From contig NC_068562.1 of assembly GCF_022201045.2 (NCBI RefSeq), positions 8,104,001 through 8,168,000 on the forward strand: 64,000 bases of DNA, in the 5' to 3' direction. The translations under genes and the position numbers were made by a program. Positions 46,403 through 63,675 of the stretch are shown one piece after another. The notes beneath the pieces are model-generated. The model saw nothing but the letters and a program-made list of their open reading frames with translations. It had not been told where the DNA came from and did no database searches. The DNA is from Citrus sinensis (taxonomy: Eukaryota; Streptophyta; Magnoliopsida; Sapindales; Rutaceae). Numbering within the stretch: the first letter of the stretch is position 1; every line of letters starts with the position of its first letter.

Positions 46403-49303
46403 ATGGACCGCAACACAAGCCTCTGTGGAAAAAGTAAAGGCAACCCGTTTGCAGTTGTAGATACATTTGATGACCCACTTTGCAAGCTCAATCTCAAAGA
46501 AACTTCGGAGTTTGTCAAGTCATTTCCTGTGGCTGTAAATGACAATAGCATTTCAGCTCAAAGAAGGGGAGTGAACTCAGTCATACAAAAGAGAATAGAA
46601 GCACCTCCCACTCCTGGAAGGCCTGTTTTTAGCTTCAGCGTTGGCAATTTTTCAAGAAAAAATGTTCCTTCAAAGTGGGATGATGCTGAGAAATGGCTAA
46701 ACAGCACATCTTGCCATGGCTCTCCTGCTCATCCAATTAAGCCAGTACCAATACCAATACCAGAATCTTCCAAGAACCAGAAACAAGTTGATAATTTTAA
46801 GCAACAAATGGTGGTCTTTTCGGAAAAGTCCAGGGTCACGGAGGAAAAGGTTTCTAAAGTTATCTCAAGCTTTCAAAGTTCTCTGTCTTTGGACCACCAT
46901 AATTCAGCCAGTGCTTTTAATGGGGTCTCAGTCTCAACAGATGTTTTTCTAAAAGGTAGCATTTATATTTCACTGTAACTTTATTTGAACCTTTGGCTTT
47001 GCGTCTCAAGAACTTTTCCTTTTCGTTTCTATCACTTTCTACCATTGACATTTTTGTCTCGTCTTTTTAATAGCTTAATAAATTTCTAAACTTATGACAA
47101 CAGTTTTATTGTCCCCTTGCTTGGGAAAGAAACCCAGCTGGATTTTCTTGCTGGAAAATGTATGTCACCGAGCCTGAGTTTGGTTGCAACGATTTAGGAT
47201 GATTTCAGTATCGACTTTGTTTACTTTGGCCCAAAATTGTGTAAATGAATGCTGCAAAGAACCATTGCTTCTTTATCAATAAGTTCATATTATGATACTT
47301 CTAATGCATATTAAGTAATACTGTCATTGTTTGATTCATGATTATGTTCCTTATTGAATGTGGACTATGGATTTTCTTCAGTAGACTTATCTCAGGTTTG
47401 TTGATCAAATGTAGATAAGTTCGCAGATGAGGTACAATCAGTTTTGCCGAATTTCAAATACTCAGAGCCATCAAGAGAAGGGTTTCTATTCAGAAATACT
47501 AATGGTGAAACCATGAAAGACGTGGCTACGGAAGTGATTCATGAGGTTCAGCACAGAGATGTTGGGACAGAGATGACTCCCTTAGGCAGTTCCACTGTTT
47601 CCAGATGCCACACACCATTCACGAGCTCATCACCTGCAAGACACAATACACCCGCCAATAGGTCAGGACCATTGGCGTTAGGACATTCGAACAGCATCAA
47701 TAGCACCGTTGACATTTCCCAGTTGCAGGAGTGTCATTTAGCTAAGCTACAACTTGGTACACAATATGATTCAGTGCCATCGAATTGGAGCTCAAGGGAA
47801 GAGGAGGAAGAGGAAATATCAAAGAGTTTAAGACATTTTGAAACAGGCAGTGTATGCCAGAAGAGTGCTTCAGATTCAAGAGCTGCTGCTTGGGAAGAAG
47901 AGGAAAAGACTAAGTGCTGCCTCAGGTAACAAGTTTGTTCATCAATTTGAAACATTGTTTTGGATAGTAAGTATTCCTGTTGTTAATAATTGTGAACTGA
48001 GTTGCAGGTACCAGAGAGAAGAAGCAAAAATACAAGCTTGGGTGAACCTTCAAAGTGCAAAAGCAGAAGCTCAATCAAAAAAACTTGAGGTACTTTTCTT
48101 ATCATTACATTAATCATTGACACTTTCTTTCCAATTGGAAATGCAAGCATCATAAATGTGTGACTGGAACTTCAATAGTTGTCTTTGCCAATTGTCATTA
48201 CTTTTAGGTTGCCTTGATATTAATCTTCTCCCTCTTTTGCTTTATAATGGAAAATATGGTCCCATGTTTCCACTACTACAACATGAAACAAAATGGTATA
48301 CATAAACATTATTTAAGAGTGGTGTCATCAAACATTGCGACTGAGATATTAAAAACTAATGATTTGGGATATATGCGAGACATGTAGCAAAGCCATGTTC
48401 TCCCAATGAAAACTGAAGATAAGCATAATTTATCTTGCAAGTGGAGATATAATGCATATATGATCACAAGCTTTTGTCAGGTTTATTGTTGATTTAGTCA
48501 CCCTCGAGCCACCCGCTACACTCTACACCCCTTGCCTTTTATTTTTTTTGACTAGGTCACCTCTTGTTGGAGCGATCTTCCTCAATTCTATATTCGCTTA
48601 TGTATATACTTCACTGTTAAATAAGGAATATTAAAGCTAGAAGTCTTCATGTTTATATCTATTTAAGTCCATGGTTTTTGTCGTAGCTTACAAACCCATG
48701 TGAAGGTCTAACATTGAAAATGTTGTGGGAAATTGGAATATTAATTTGAACCTGGATATCTCATGCTTGGAAGTCTAGTTTTTAGTGCCTTTTGAATAAA
48801 ATATTTTCACCTTCTAATTGATTAAGGCGGCACAATTTGCTACTCTACTTTATATCTGCATGCATTGCACTTACATTCTGTCATGGAAAATTGTTTATTA
48901 TACATGGTACACTATGCAAGCTTATTAGTTTGGAGGCTTGTATATGCTCTGACTTAAGAAATTTTCTGTCTTATTGCCTGTTTGTCCTCTAATGACTGGT
49001 TTGGATTTGCAATATCGATAATTGAAATTTGTGCACTTGTGATTTTTCGGTTGACTGTCATTTTTGAGCTGAACTTCTTAGGTGAAAATTCAAAAGATGA
49101 GATCAAACTTAGAAGAGAAGTTGATGAAGAGGATGGTAGTTGTTCACAGACGAGCTGAGGAATGGAGGGCAGCAGCACGGCAACAACATGCTGAGCAGAT
49201 TCAGAAGGCCGGTGCACAAGCTCAGAAGATTATAAACAGACATAACACTCATATTTCTGTGCACAGCTCTTGTGGTTGCTTTCCCTGCAATAACTATCAA
49301 TAA
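46403..49303 (+). CDS. remorin family protein (long, with N-terminal disordered region)
   Basis: Four exons, join(46403..46955,47415..47925,48008..48089,49082..49303), give 455 aa. Remorins are plant plasma-membrane nanodomain scaffolds. The Remorin_C domain (about residues 330-447) shows AAAWEEEEKTKCCLRYQ, AKIQAWVNLQSAKAEAQSKK and a long coiled coil (KIQKMRSNLEEKLMKRMVVV, RRAEEWRAAARQQHAEQI). The tail SSCGCFPCNNYQ is the usual Cys-bearing membrane anchor, probably S-acylated. The N-terminal half is Ser/Pro-rich with the WDDAEKWL motif (VPSKWDDAEKWLNST) seen in long remorins, plus EVIHEVQHRDVGTEMTPLGS. The start is uncertain: an in-frame ATG at 46148 would add 85 residues including a hydrophobic stretch that looks like translated intron (46308-46393), so I used the ATG just after the acceptor. 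Confidence 0.88.
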
Positions 49304-51280
49304 GAAACAAAAGATAAATAAAAAGCTTCATTCTGTATCTCTACTTCTAAGAAATCCCAGGATTACATTACATTTCACTAGTTAAAAGAGGGCAATGGCA
49401 TTGTCAATTTGAGACATGGGGTGTAGTGGCAACGAGGCGTGAATGTACCATTGGGATTGGCTGGTCCAGCTTTCTTTGTGATTTTCCTAATTTTTGCCTT
49501 GCAGTGGGCTTGGCCTGCCCTGCAACGGTTTGGAACCCCATATGGGAGCTAGATATAGGCTCTGTCACACCTTTCAACCAAGCAACAGATTTGAAAATGA
49601 TAAAACCAATCCACCTCCATATCAATGTCATATTTAACATTTTGTTAAGAGTCCAAACGCATAACTGTGAAAAGTAAATGAAGCAGCTAGATTAGTCGAT
49701 GAAAGAAACTTATAAATATGTAAACAAGGTTACATAAATGAATAATTTTTCAATAAGGAATTGCTGATCACGTAAAAGCCAAGAATGAGTTAACATATGA
49801 ATTTTTTTTTTTAATGTAGCGTATTTTCTTTTTTTTCCCTCTTAGCTTACTTTTTACTTTGATAATCACAAATTTTTAGTTAGAAATCCACTCTACATTA
49901 ATGTTAATGCTTGAACAAGAACTGTCTTTGGACACCAAAGTTGTTAACACCCATGGTAGCTGTAAGATTCCTGCATTGTTTTTAATGCTCACAGCAAATT
50001 TCAGAGCAAAATTTAAAGAAACAAGGGCAGCTTCTAAATTTTTATACAAGTCTAAGCTGAAGGTAGGTTTCCAAAATTATGGAAAGTAGCCAACCACATA
50101 AGTTAACGTGCGCAGGAGACTAAAGCCTCGCAAAAGTTGCAGTAGCTTTTTAGCTTTAGCTTTCATGATTAGCAGCAAGCGCCAAGCAGGCTAGTGTTTT
50201 ATGAACTGTTGGATTTTTCCAATCTTTCATTTTGGCCTTTTCTTTTGGATCAGCCATGCATCTTTTCCGCAGGACCCCGGCATGCACTGCCAATTTCTGC
50301 CGTAGTATCTAAGCTTGAGATATTGTGATCTGGTGGTGTCTTTTTTTTTTGTGCGCTTAAGTTAAAACTTCACATTTGACCAAGTCTTAACGCAGAATAA
50401 CATGTGCATGTTTTACATAACATTTTACTGCCCATTGTTTTCTGCATAGATTCTGTTCTCTTCAATTTAAACTTACCTGTTATTTTTTAGTCAGACTGAA
50501 CTCTGCAGGGGCTTGAGTACCCAGTGTGAATGAGAAAATTTGGCTAAATTGTTTTTAGGTTACAGATTTCGCGACTGTAAATAAATATAATGAGTGGCTA
50601 CTTGGATGTTTCAACGTGTAAAGTTCTAATAGGTACTACATTAGAGGTTTGTGGTTTGATTACGGCTTACTTAAAGCTAAATTAGCCAACGGCAGGTGGT
50701 AAAGCACTCTTCTGTCTTCCCGAGTAATGCTAGATATTTCAATATTTAGATTTTAATTTGAGTCTCAACTGATGTAATATTCATCTATTATAAGAAAAAT
50801 AAATAATTTTATTAAATTTATCATTAATAAATCAATGAGTTATACTTAGAATTAGTACTGAAGTTAAGATTAAAGTATTGGGATCTCCAATATTATTGTA
50901 TCAATAAATTGTAGTACAAGCTTAGAAAGATTTGGAGAACGGTTTTCTTTTATAATTTTTTATTAGTTTCTTTTTAACGCACATAACAATTAAAAAATAA
51001 AAATTGAACATAATGGGAAGGGCCCATTACAAAATGGGCTAACTTAGGAAACTGAAGCCCATAAACAACCCTCAAAACGGACCACGACCACAATCTTAAT
51101 CTAAGCCCAAACACGAACCGGAAACTAGAACTAAAAACGTTTCGTACGCAATTCACAGGAAAAGAAAAGAAGGGAAAAAAAACGTTTCGATCTTTAACTT
51201 GTCTCTCAAGAAGATCTCTACAAAAAAGTCTCTTGAAGCCGTCTTTCCTCAATTGAACTCTCGCTCTAACACAGTTCCGG
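49304..51280. other. intergenic between remorin and proteasome alpha-5
   Basis: Short open frames only, none resembling a known family. The minus-strand frame over 50974-51375 overlaps the promoter and leader of the proteasome gene and is not called. Confidence 0.5.
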
Positions 51281-51299
51281 TATCGACTCTTAAGCTCAG

Positions 51300-51395
51300 G
51301 TAAACGGGCTCTTTTGTGCTTATTCACGTAACCTAATTCCAAATAGATCTCCTGCTGCATTAACCTTTTTTTCACGTTTCTCTGTCTCTATTTAG
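51300..51395 (+). other. probable 5' UTR intron of proteasome alpha-5
   Basis: CTCAG|gtaaac at 51300 and tttag|GTTTCC at 51395 flank a short T-rich segment upstream of the ATG. Inferred from splice signals only. Confidence 0.5.
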
Positions 51396-51422
51396 GTTTC
51401 CAGATCCAATCAGCAACAAAAC

Positions 51423-54400
51423 ATGTTCCTTACAAGGTAATTTTTCTGGGTTTTTTAAGTATTCTTCTGTGTTTTCGTCTTTTTTTTTTAATTTATAACA
51501 CTTGTCGAATATTGTCATAGGACTGAGTATGATAGAGGAGTGAACACTTTCTCTCCAGAAGGAAGATTGTTTCAGGTCGAATATGCTATTGAGGCCATTA
51601 AGGTAAATACTCGCTACTTATTTTTTGTTTTGTGCCTCCGAAAATTTTATTTTTTCATTATAATTGTGGCTAGTGGTTAAATTAAGCATGCCTATGCAGA
51701 ATCTCATTTAGTGCTTGATTAGTCTTCATAATATCGACCTTTGTTGATTTAGGGCATGTTTGTAACTTTGATGCTTCTACTTATAATGTGTTTCGTAAAT
51801 GTTTTCTGTTATTTGATTGGCCATGTTTACCAACCATTTATACTTTATAGTTGCAGATTCCATGTTGTTGGATTAAGAGCCAGAAAACCTCAATAATGAA
51901 CATACTCTTAGTGAAAGCAACTACTTTTTTTTTCTAATATATTAAAATTTTTATTGAGTAGAGTTGTGGTATTGAATGTATTGTGCAGCTGGGTTCAACT
52001 GCAATTGGGTTGAAGACGAAAGAAGGGGTTGTGCTTGCTGTCGAGAAACGCATTACTTCACCACTGCTGGTTTGTTTAATTCTTGTTGTGCTTTTTCTTT
52101 ACTTGTAAATGCTTGGTCTTGTGTGAGTATATATATCCGTAAATTTCATGCTTCTACAATTCTTTAGGCATGTGCTTTAATGTACTACAAAGCAAAAAAA
52201 GATCAGTCCCTCATCAGGAGGGCAATAAAATGCATATTAAAGGATCATGATTCACATTAATCGTTTGGATAGAAAAAGGGCAATGTTATTCAAAATAACA
52301 ACATGTGATTAAGATAAATAGCTTTTAAAAGCCAAATAGCAACAAACCCAAAGGACAAGCCTGGGCATTGATATACCGAAAGCAGATTTTCTTCTATGAC
52401 GATGGAAGCAAATTCTGCAGCCAACACACATATATCCCCACCATATGTCTTAATTGGGCTGGGATGTTTACATATTTATGAGATATGTGTATGGTTTGAT
52501 GTTTACATATTTATGAGTTTCTGTACAGTCTGAGTCCAGGAATCTAATTTGATGTAGGGTTTTCAATTGGAGTGCAGTTTTGCATTTGTGGTGAAAAACT
52601 GTTTTTGACTTGTTATATGACAATAAGGAATATGGATAACAAAGTTTGTATGTAGATAAAATGGTATGATGACATTTGCTTATGTTTGCAGTTAGAGGTT
52701 GCAATTTTTTGAAGTCATCATTTATTTGATGTTCTTTTTTCATTTCCTAATTTTATGTTTCAGGAGCCCAGCAGTGTGGAGAAGATTATGGAAATTGATG
52801 AGCATATAGGATGTGCTATGAGTGGATTGATTGCTGATGCTCGTACACTTGTTGAACATGCAAGGGTTGAAACTCAGGTGCTGTGTTCTTGATTTCTGAT
52901 GTTTGTATACTTTTCAACAAGCTTAGCTAGAAATCTGATGATTCTTGTACATCACATATAGACTTTTTATTAATATCTTGAATTAATGTTTACAGAATCA
53001 TAGATTCTCATATGGTGAGCCAATGACCGTAGAATCTACTACACAAGCACTCTGTGACCTGGCGCTACGCTTTGGTGAAGGCGATGAAGAATCCATGGTA
53101 ATAAATGCTTACCTTGATGGCATCCAATGGGTCCTTTTTTTTCTTTTCCTCCTCTTTTCTTTGGACATGTTGTTTTAGTTCAAGTTAATTTCTTGCCTTT
53201 TTTTTTTTTTTGGCACTTCAAGTACCAATGTTTTTAGATTAGCTTCATTCTGCTTGATTCTTTCATTGTTTAGAGAGAGATGAAAGCAGGTTCATACAAT
53301 GGTGTTTTCCGGTTGGAAAATTCATTCTTTACTTTAATAAAATATTTCCTTGGCCATCTTTTTGCCATATAATATTAGATCATTGATTTGTGATAGTTAC
53401 ATATCTTTTTGAATGCCTTCTGATGTCTATTAATTTCTTCTGTGCAGTCTCGACCATTTGGAGTATCCCTTCTTATTGCTGGATCCGACGAGAATGGACC
53501 TAGCCTGTAAGTGCAAACTTTCTTTAATTCCTCTCTAAATATTTAACAGGCTTTAATTGAAAATTATCCAGATGGGTGTGCTTTAATTTGACATTAGGCT
53601 GGTAGGCAGTGCATATTCTCGTTAGCACTACCCAATATAACAAGTAACAGTAGTCACTAGTTGCATGTGTGAATTTATGACTAACTGCACAATGATGTTA
53701 GCCAGCTTGCAATTTTAATTTCTTTTTTGTTTCTATTTCAGTAGTCTATAACGGGCACTTTGTATTATTAGTTCCATTCATGTAAAATTTTCAACTTAGT
53801 AATATGTTAGCAGCAGTACTGATCATCGAACCTAGTGAAGCTGCAACTATAGTTTTTGGGGCATTATGAGACTATTTTTCATGGTGCTGATTTTCCAAGC
53901 GTTATCTTGCCACATTTTTTACTTTTTTGGGGTATCTCCTGTTGATTTATCCCTGCTGGCTGTGTAAATATCCTGGAACTTGCTGTGCAGGTACTATACA
54001 GATCCATCTGGCACATTCTGGCAATGCAATGCAAAGGCTATTGGTTCAGGTTCAGAAGGAGCTGACAGTTCTCTCCAAGAGCAATATAACAAGGTTTCGC
54101 TCTCTCTCTCTCTCTCTCTCCCCCGACCCGAGTGTGTTTGTGTGGTATAACAAGCTTCAAACCTTTTGAAGTGCCAATTATCAACTAGTCATTATTTATC
54201 TTGTTCGGCAATACACAGCCATTGAATTTGCGTTCTATGCCAGAAGGATCTTTTTTAAAGTGGGGGAAAAAACTGATTTACTATGAATTGTTGCTGAGCT
54301 TCATTTGATAACGTTTTGCAGGATTTAACCCTTCAGGAAGCAGAGACAATTGCTCTATCAATTTTGAAGCAAGTTATGGAAGAAAAGGTAAAGAATGATA

Positions 54401-54587
54401 ATACGGTGCAAATATTAGTCTATGTGCTCTTTAGTTCATTTGTTTGTTCATTATAGTAATTCACTGCTTTAACCAATGTTGATTCTGATTTCAGGTCACT
54501 CCAAACAATGTTGATATCGCAAGGGTAGCTCCAACGTATCATCTCTATACCCCTTCTGAGGTGGAGGCTGTCATCAATCGCCTATGA
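51423..54587 (+). CDS. PAE1: 20S proteasome subunit alpha type-5
   Basis: Nine exons, join(51423..51436,51521..51602,51989..52069,52764..52877,52996..53097,53448..53506,53991..54093,54322..54387,54495..54587), give 237 aa, the same length as Arabidopsis PAE1. It is a structural alpha-ring subunit that gates substrate entry into the 20S core and docks the 19S cap. The proteasome alpha signature is in exons 1-2: [20 protein letters not shown] then [12 protein letters not shown]. It continues [38 protein letters not shown] and [20 protein letters not shown]. The C-terminus includes an [15 protein letters not shown] end typical of alpha-5. The first coding exon is only 14 nt (MFLT plus two bases of the next Arg). 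Expected to be constitutive; no regulatory motif was identified. Confidence 0.96.
54101..54121 (+). repeat. (TC)n microsatellite in a PAE1 intron
   Basis: About ten CT units directly after the exon 7 donor region. Confidence 0.9.
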
Positions 54588-55322
54588 GTATCCAGAGAAA
54601 ATCATCTTTAAAATTTCTTCCCTGGCTTCAGTGGTGTTTCTTCAGTTCTTTGCAGTGCAAGTGCACTTCGTAGTTTGTTTGTTAGGGGAAACAATTATAT
54701 TTGTTTATGATTGGGATTGCACCCATTTGAACCTTTCTGTTTTGGTGCTGGGTTTGAGCTGCCTATCATAACCCCGAAATCTGTGTCCGTGCAGAACTGA
54801 AGTACTTCTCAGTTGTATGAACGATATGAACCTAATGGAAATTTAGATTAAAATCTTGTTTTTAAGTTAAACACATGATGATGCTACTTCGTGCTTATGA
54901 TAACTTATTTACACGTTGCATATCATCTCCATTATGCATGTGTTCGAATTATTTGTGTTGTAATGCCTTCAAATTTACACTTTCTTTAGGGATTAAGGTA
55001 ACTTCATAATTTACTAGTTCGGGTTTCCTTCTGCTAATGATTTTGATATAATCATGGCCACCTTCACCGGAAGCGTACATTGGTCAAACTGTAGCACCTT
55101 TTTTGAGAGCATGATACGAGCCCCACAAAATTCAGATGCCAAAAAACCTTGTAATATTTCATCGTAACAAAGACCTATGACCGTCAAAAAAACAAAAAAA
55201 AAAAAACAAAGAGGAAAAAAAGTACGCTTTGTCCATTCACTCTGTAAACGTTTGACAATTGAAATGAATGGCTACACATTATTTTTCTGAACTCAGTCTC
55301 GTATTATTATGCAGAAGATCTT
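54588..55322. other. intergenic between convergent PAE1 and alanine aminotransferase
   Basis: The 3' ends of the two genes face each other. It holds 3' UTR sequence on both sides and an A-rich run at about 55185-55210. No gene seen. Confidence 0.6.
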
Positions 55323-59937
<4,615 letters not shown>

Positions 59938-61070
59938 CGTCACCTTTACACGAAATCTGTCCTTTTAAGAGAGATTTAAGACTTTAGACCGACACTTGGG
60001 TCTCCGCTTCGAAAATCGACCATTAGTTTAGTTTCGTTTTGGCTTCCTGTTTTGTCCAAGTCTTCCAAAATCAGCTCACTTGCCGCGCCCACCGTTTATG
60101 ATTTGTTCTACTTAAATATGTTTCCATAATACAATTTTCCTAGAGTTAAAATGAGATCATGCCCCTTACATTTTTACTTTCTTTCCCTAATTTCTATTAT
60201 TATTTCCACAATTACGTCGTTAGAGCTTATTTAATACTTAATTAACTTACCATGGTATTTTCAGTGCTCATATTAGATTTTTTTTTTAGGCCATATTAAA
60301 CTTTAGAGCTTAAATAGTTCGACACCTTTACCGACCAACTTAAAACTTTAAACTAAAATTAATTTTTATATAATTATATATGTGATTAGGTTTTGATTAA
60401 TGCTCTTTCCCTTTCGCTACCACCTAAATATTTTAGCATTAAAAACTCTCTATAAGAGGGTCAAAAAGGGGAACGGTGTTCTAGATGGTCTTGGATTACC
60501 TGCCCGACAAGTTCCACGGGAGACCAAATGTTATGTGTTTTCTCCCCATTCTTAAAATGTCTCTGACAGGCATATGTAGGGGTAATTCATTATTCATTTG
60601 AAATCTTAAGAAGTTGAGCATGACCCATATTTCTATTTCCTTCTTGACTGGTCAAAATTTTAGCTTAAGAATTAGTACTGCCCTATTGCTATCGAGTGAA
60701 TTTGGTTAATGGCTTCATGCACATTGCACGGTAAAATTTCCATTCACCATCATGGATTTGAGATTTTTTTTTTTTAAAGTTCGTTTTCTTTTCTTTTTTT
60801 CTTTTTCTTTTTCCTTTTATTCCACTTTAAAGAAATCATACAATTTACAAGGACGTAACAATTCTATTCAATCCAATCACTATTTTGAAAAATGTTACAA
60901 AATTACTGTTAATTAAGGATTAATAGAACAAGCAGACATACTCATACATAAACCCACACAGTGTAACAAACTTTGCTAGAAACAAGTTTAGTGTGAAAAA
61001 AAGAAACCATTAAACCAGTATTTGATTCTTCGCACTTGATGTATCTACCATTACTGAACCCACTTTAAGA
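59938..61070. other. alanine aminotransferase promoter and PME 3' flank
   Basis: A T/C-rich tract lies at about 60768-60830. No gene seen. Confidence 0.55.
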
Positions 61071-63596
61071 TCACAGGGATTCTTGATATTGCACGTTAGC
61101 CTCCGCCAACCATTCACTGCCTTGTATAAAATTCCCCACCGTAAATTTCGCAGCCTCGTCTGTTGTGAGAGTGGGCCTATAACCAGCCCATTTAACCCGT
61201 CCCGAAGTTGGGGATCCCAGTCCAACGTTTTGGTACTCGGCATAGAATATGGATGTGGGTGGGTCTACGCCGCTGACCCATTCTTTCCAGCCTAATGCGT
61301 TCAAGAATGGCCCAATTGTGGATTGCATGATTACTGTGGTTGAAAATTCTTTCCAAGGCCTACCAAGATATGTTGCAGCTGTGAGTTTATCATCAAAACG
61401 AGAAAGTGTGCATTTTTGAATCGAAATGCCTGTGTTTTGATTAGGGTCCTTTTTGCCTTGAGCTGTGATGGTGTTGAATTGGTTTGGTAGAGGTTGCCTA
61501 GGCAGAATGTTGCAGTTTTGGAAAACAACTGCAGCATTGCCAAAAATGAAGTCGATAGTGCCCGTAATATCGCAGTCGCGGTAGAATTGACGATTTGAGT
61601 GGGCGTAGAGCGTGTCCTGATAGGCGTTAAACGAACACCGATAGAATACTGAACGGTCGGAGCCTGACCGAAAGGCCACCGCTTGGTGCTTCTCTGGCCC
61701 TGCCGTGTTGATGAATGTCATGTCCTTCGCAATGAACCCTCTACCAGCAACAGCTGATCATATGATTTTTATCAGTTAGTTACTCATTTAATATCTTTGA
61801 TTTCACATCTAATTACATGGCATATTCTAATGTTTGACCCTTTCTCTAGAACCTACATAGAGACACAAAGTGGGGGATTCATGTTCTAATGTAACTCTTG
61901 CCGCCACAAAAAACCCTCAGCACACAAGATAGTAACATGTCATGTGCAATACTCTCTAACGTTATAAGATATGAAAATCCTGTACCTGCACTAAAATCTA
62001 GTGGCTGAGACAAGAAGGCAGCATTAAAGGCAAATTCATCAATAGATGTGCAACTACGCGAGGCCAAACTCTAATGGATTGAAATCATCGATCGATTGAC
62101 TTGCTTTTTAGCCATTGCAGGCCATTCCTTTGATTGACTTCAATAAATACATGCTACAAACATGGGGACCACATGAGACAAGACAAGCACGTGGTGGGGT
62201 TACATAATCAAATCTTGTTTTAAATTATGTCCGAAGCAAAGTTTAAAGGGGACCAACCTACGGAATTATAGGTAGCTGCATCAAATCGAATTCACATGAG
62301 GGCTCATAAATTAATCATGATCCATGTGATTTTCTTAATCTAATGTTTAATTACTATAATTCACATAGCACTCACTTGGACGTCTGTAACAATGTGATAT
62401 ATGACCGATTGACACCTATATGCATGTTCATTTATTCTACTTATCAAATTCATATGACCACTAATTAAAAATCTACCGAAAGTAATTTTGTAAATAGAGG
62501 GAGGAAACTTACCAACGGTGGCGGTAGCGAAAGTGGGAGTGCCGTCAACAAAGTTCAAGCTGCCGGAAACTATAGTCATAGTCTTACCGTCACCGTACAT
62601 CATCACATTCCACCTGCTCTTATCCAAAATCACATTCTCTCTGTAAGTTCCCTTCTTCACATATATCACAAATCTTGTAGGGCTTTTCTTTCGCACCGCA
62701 GCCACGGCAGCCTTAATGGTATCGTAATCCCCACTGCCGTCCTGCGCTACCGTGGCATCTGGCTTCGGGTTAGCCTCCTGGAGAAGCCTGCGGTCACCGG
62801 CTCCGACCCAATTCGGAAATCCCGAATCCGAATGATCAGATAATAACCTCCTGTGAACAGGAATATCAACCTTTCCCAATAGCCCCAGTACTTTTGAACC
62901 GATTGCAAGACTGTTACTAGCAAACTCGGAAGAGTTTTGCATGGCGGATCGTATATCTTTGAGAATATTTGAGTTCTGGTAATGCGATACGTTTAGCTCT
63001 TGCAAGGCGTCCAAGCACGTGTCCTGGTCGGTGATCGATGTGCTCAGCCATGTCTTCAAATCTTGAATCTTTTTTGATGATAAAAGCTTCTCTCCGCTAC
63101 CAACTTGCATTGAGGATAAAGATTCGTTGACATGATCCAACGCGTCATCAAAGAGCGTCTCACAAACCTTAAGAGCTTCAATCACTTGAGGATCCTTCGT
63201 TTGCTGCTTCAGCTTCGAGGGATAGTTTTGTAATTTCCCAAGCTCATTCATGGCGACTTGTAAAGAGAGCTTGAAGAGGATTTCTGGGTCCTTGGTTACG
63301 TTTGATGCGTCGATGGAGGAAATGCTGGAGAAGCAAGAATCTGGGTACCGAGTCACGCTGCATACGGCTTTGAGTGAAGCCGCTGGGGTCAGCTGAGTTG
63401 CAGGCATATTATCGGAAGATGAATCGTTTTTGTTCTTGTGCACGACGACTCCAATGACTGCACCAATGATCACGGCCACAAGGACTATGGATGAGATGAT
63501 TAAGATGATCACACGCTTACGTGTCTTTCGCCGGAATGCTTGTTGCTCGAGCTCATCGACTTTGCCATATCCCTTAAAGGATCTGATCGTTTCCAT
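61071..63596 (-). CDS. pectinesterase/pectinesterase inhibitor (type I PMEI-PME)
   Basis: Two exons, complement(join(61071..61753,62513..63596)), give 588 aa. It removes methyl esters from cell-wall homogalacturonan after secretion. A signal anchor (VIILIISSIVLVAVIIGAVI, about residues 29-51) follows a basic N-terminus. A PMEI pro-domain is at about 70-230 (cysteines in AVCSVTRYPDSCFSS and CETLFDD). Two RRLL subtilase sites at 249-252 and 269-272 would release the mature enzyme. The catalytic domain begins PDATVAQDGSGDYDTIKAA. Active-site residues by family alignment are Q385 (EKHQAVA), Q407 and D408 (YQDTLYAH), D429 (GTIDFIFGNAA) and R493 (YLGRPWKEF). The intron (gtaagt, gatcag) is phase 1 before AVAGRGFIAKDMTF, a common PME position. 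It most resembles the AtPME3-like group, but the orthologue is not proven. Confidence 0.95.
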
Positions 63597-63668
63597 ATTT
63601 GATATGGTTTATCACTTTATTGTACGTTTCTGTGTTTTATGGAAAAGAGATTGTCCGTGGGATGTCTT

Positions 63669-63675
63669 TTTTATA
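63669..63675 (-). promoter_or_regulatory. TATA box of the PME gene
   Basis: TATAAAA on the minus strand, about 73 bases before the ATG. Confidence 0.5.

Noticed and set aside
49404-49677. Overlapping frames of 78 and 83 aa after the remorin stop
   Set aside because: Opposite-strand shadows in the probable remorin 3' UTR with no matching motifs.
50974-51375. 133-aa minus-strand frame
   Set aside because: Antisense to the proteasome alpha-5 promoter and leader; composition looks like UTR and no family resemblance.
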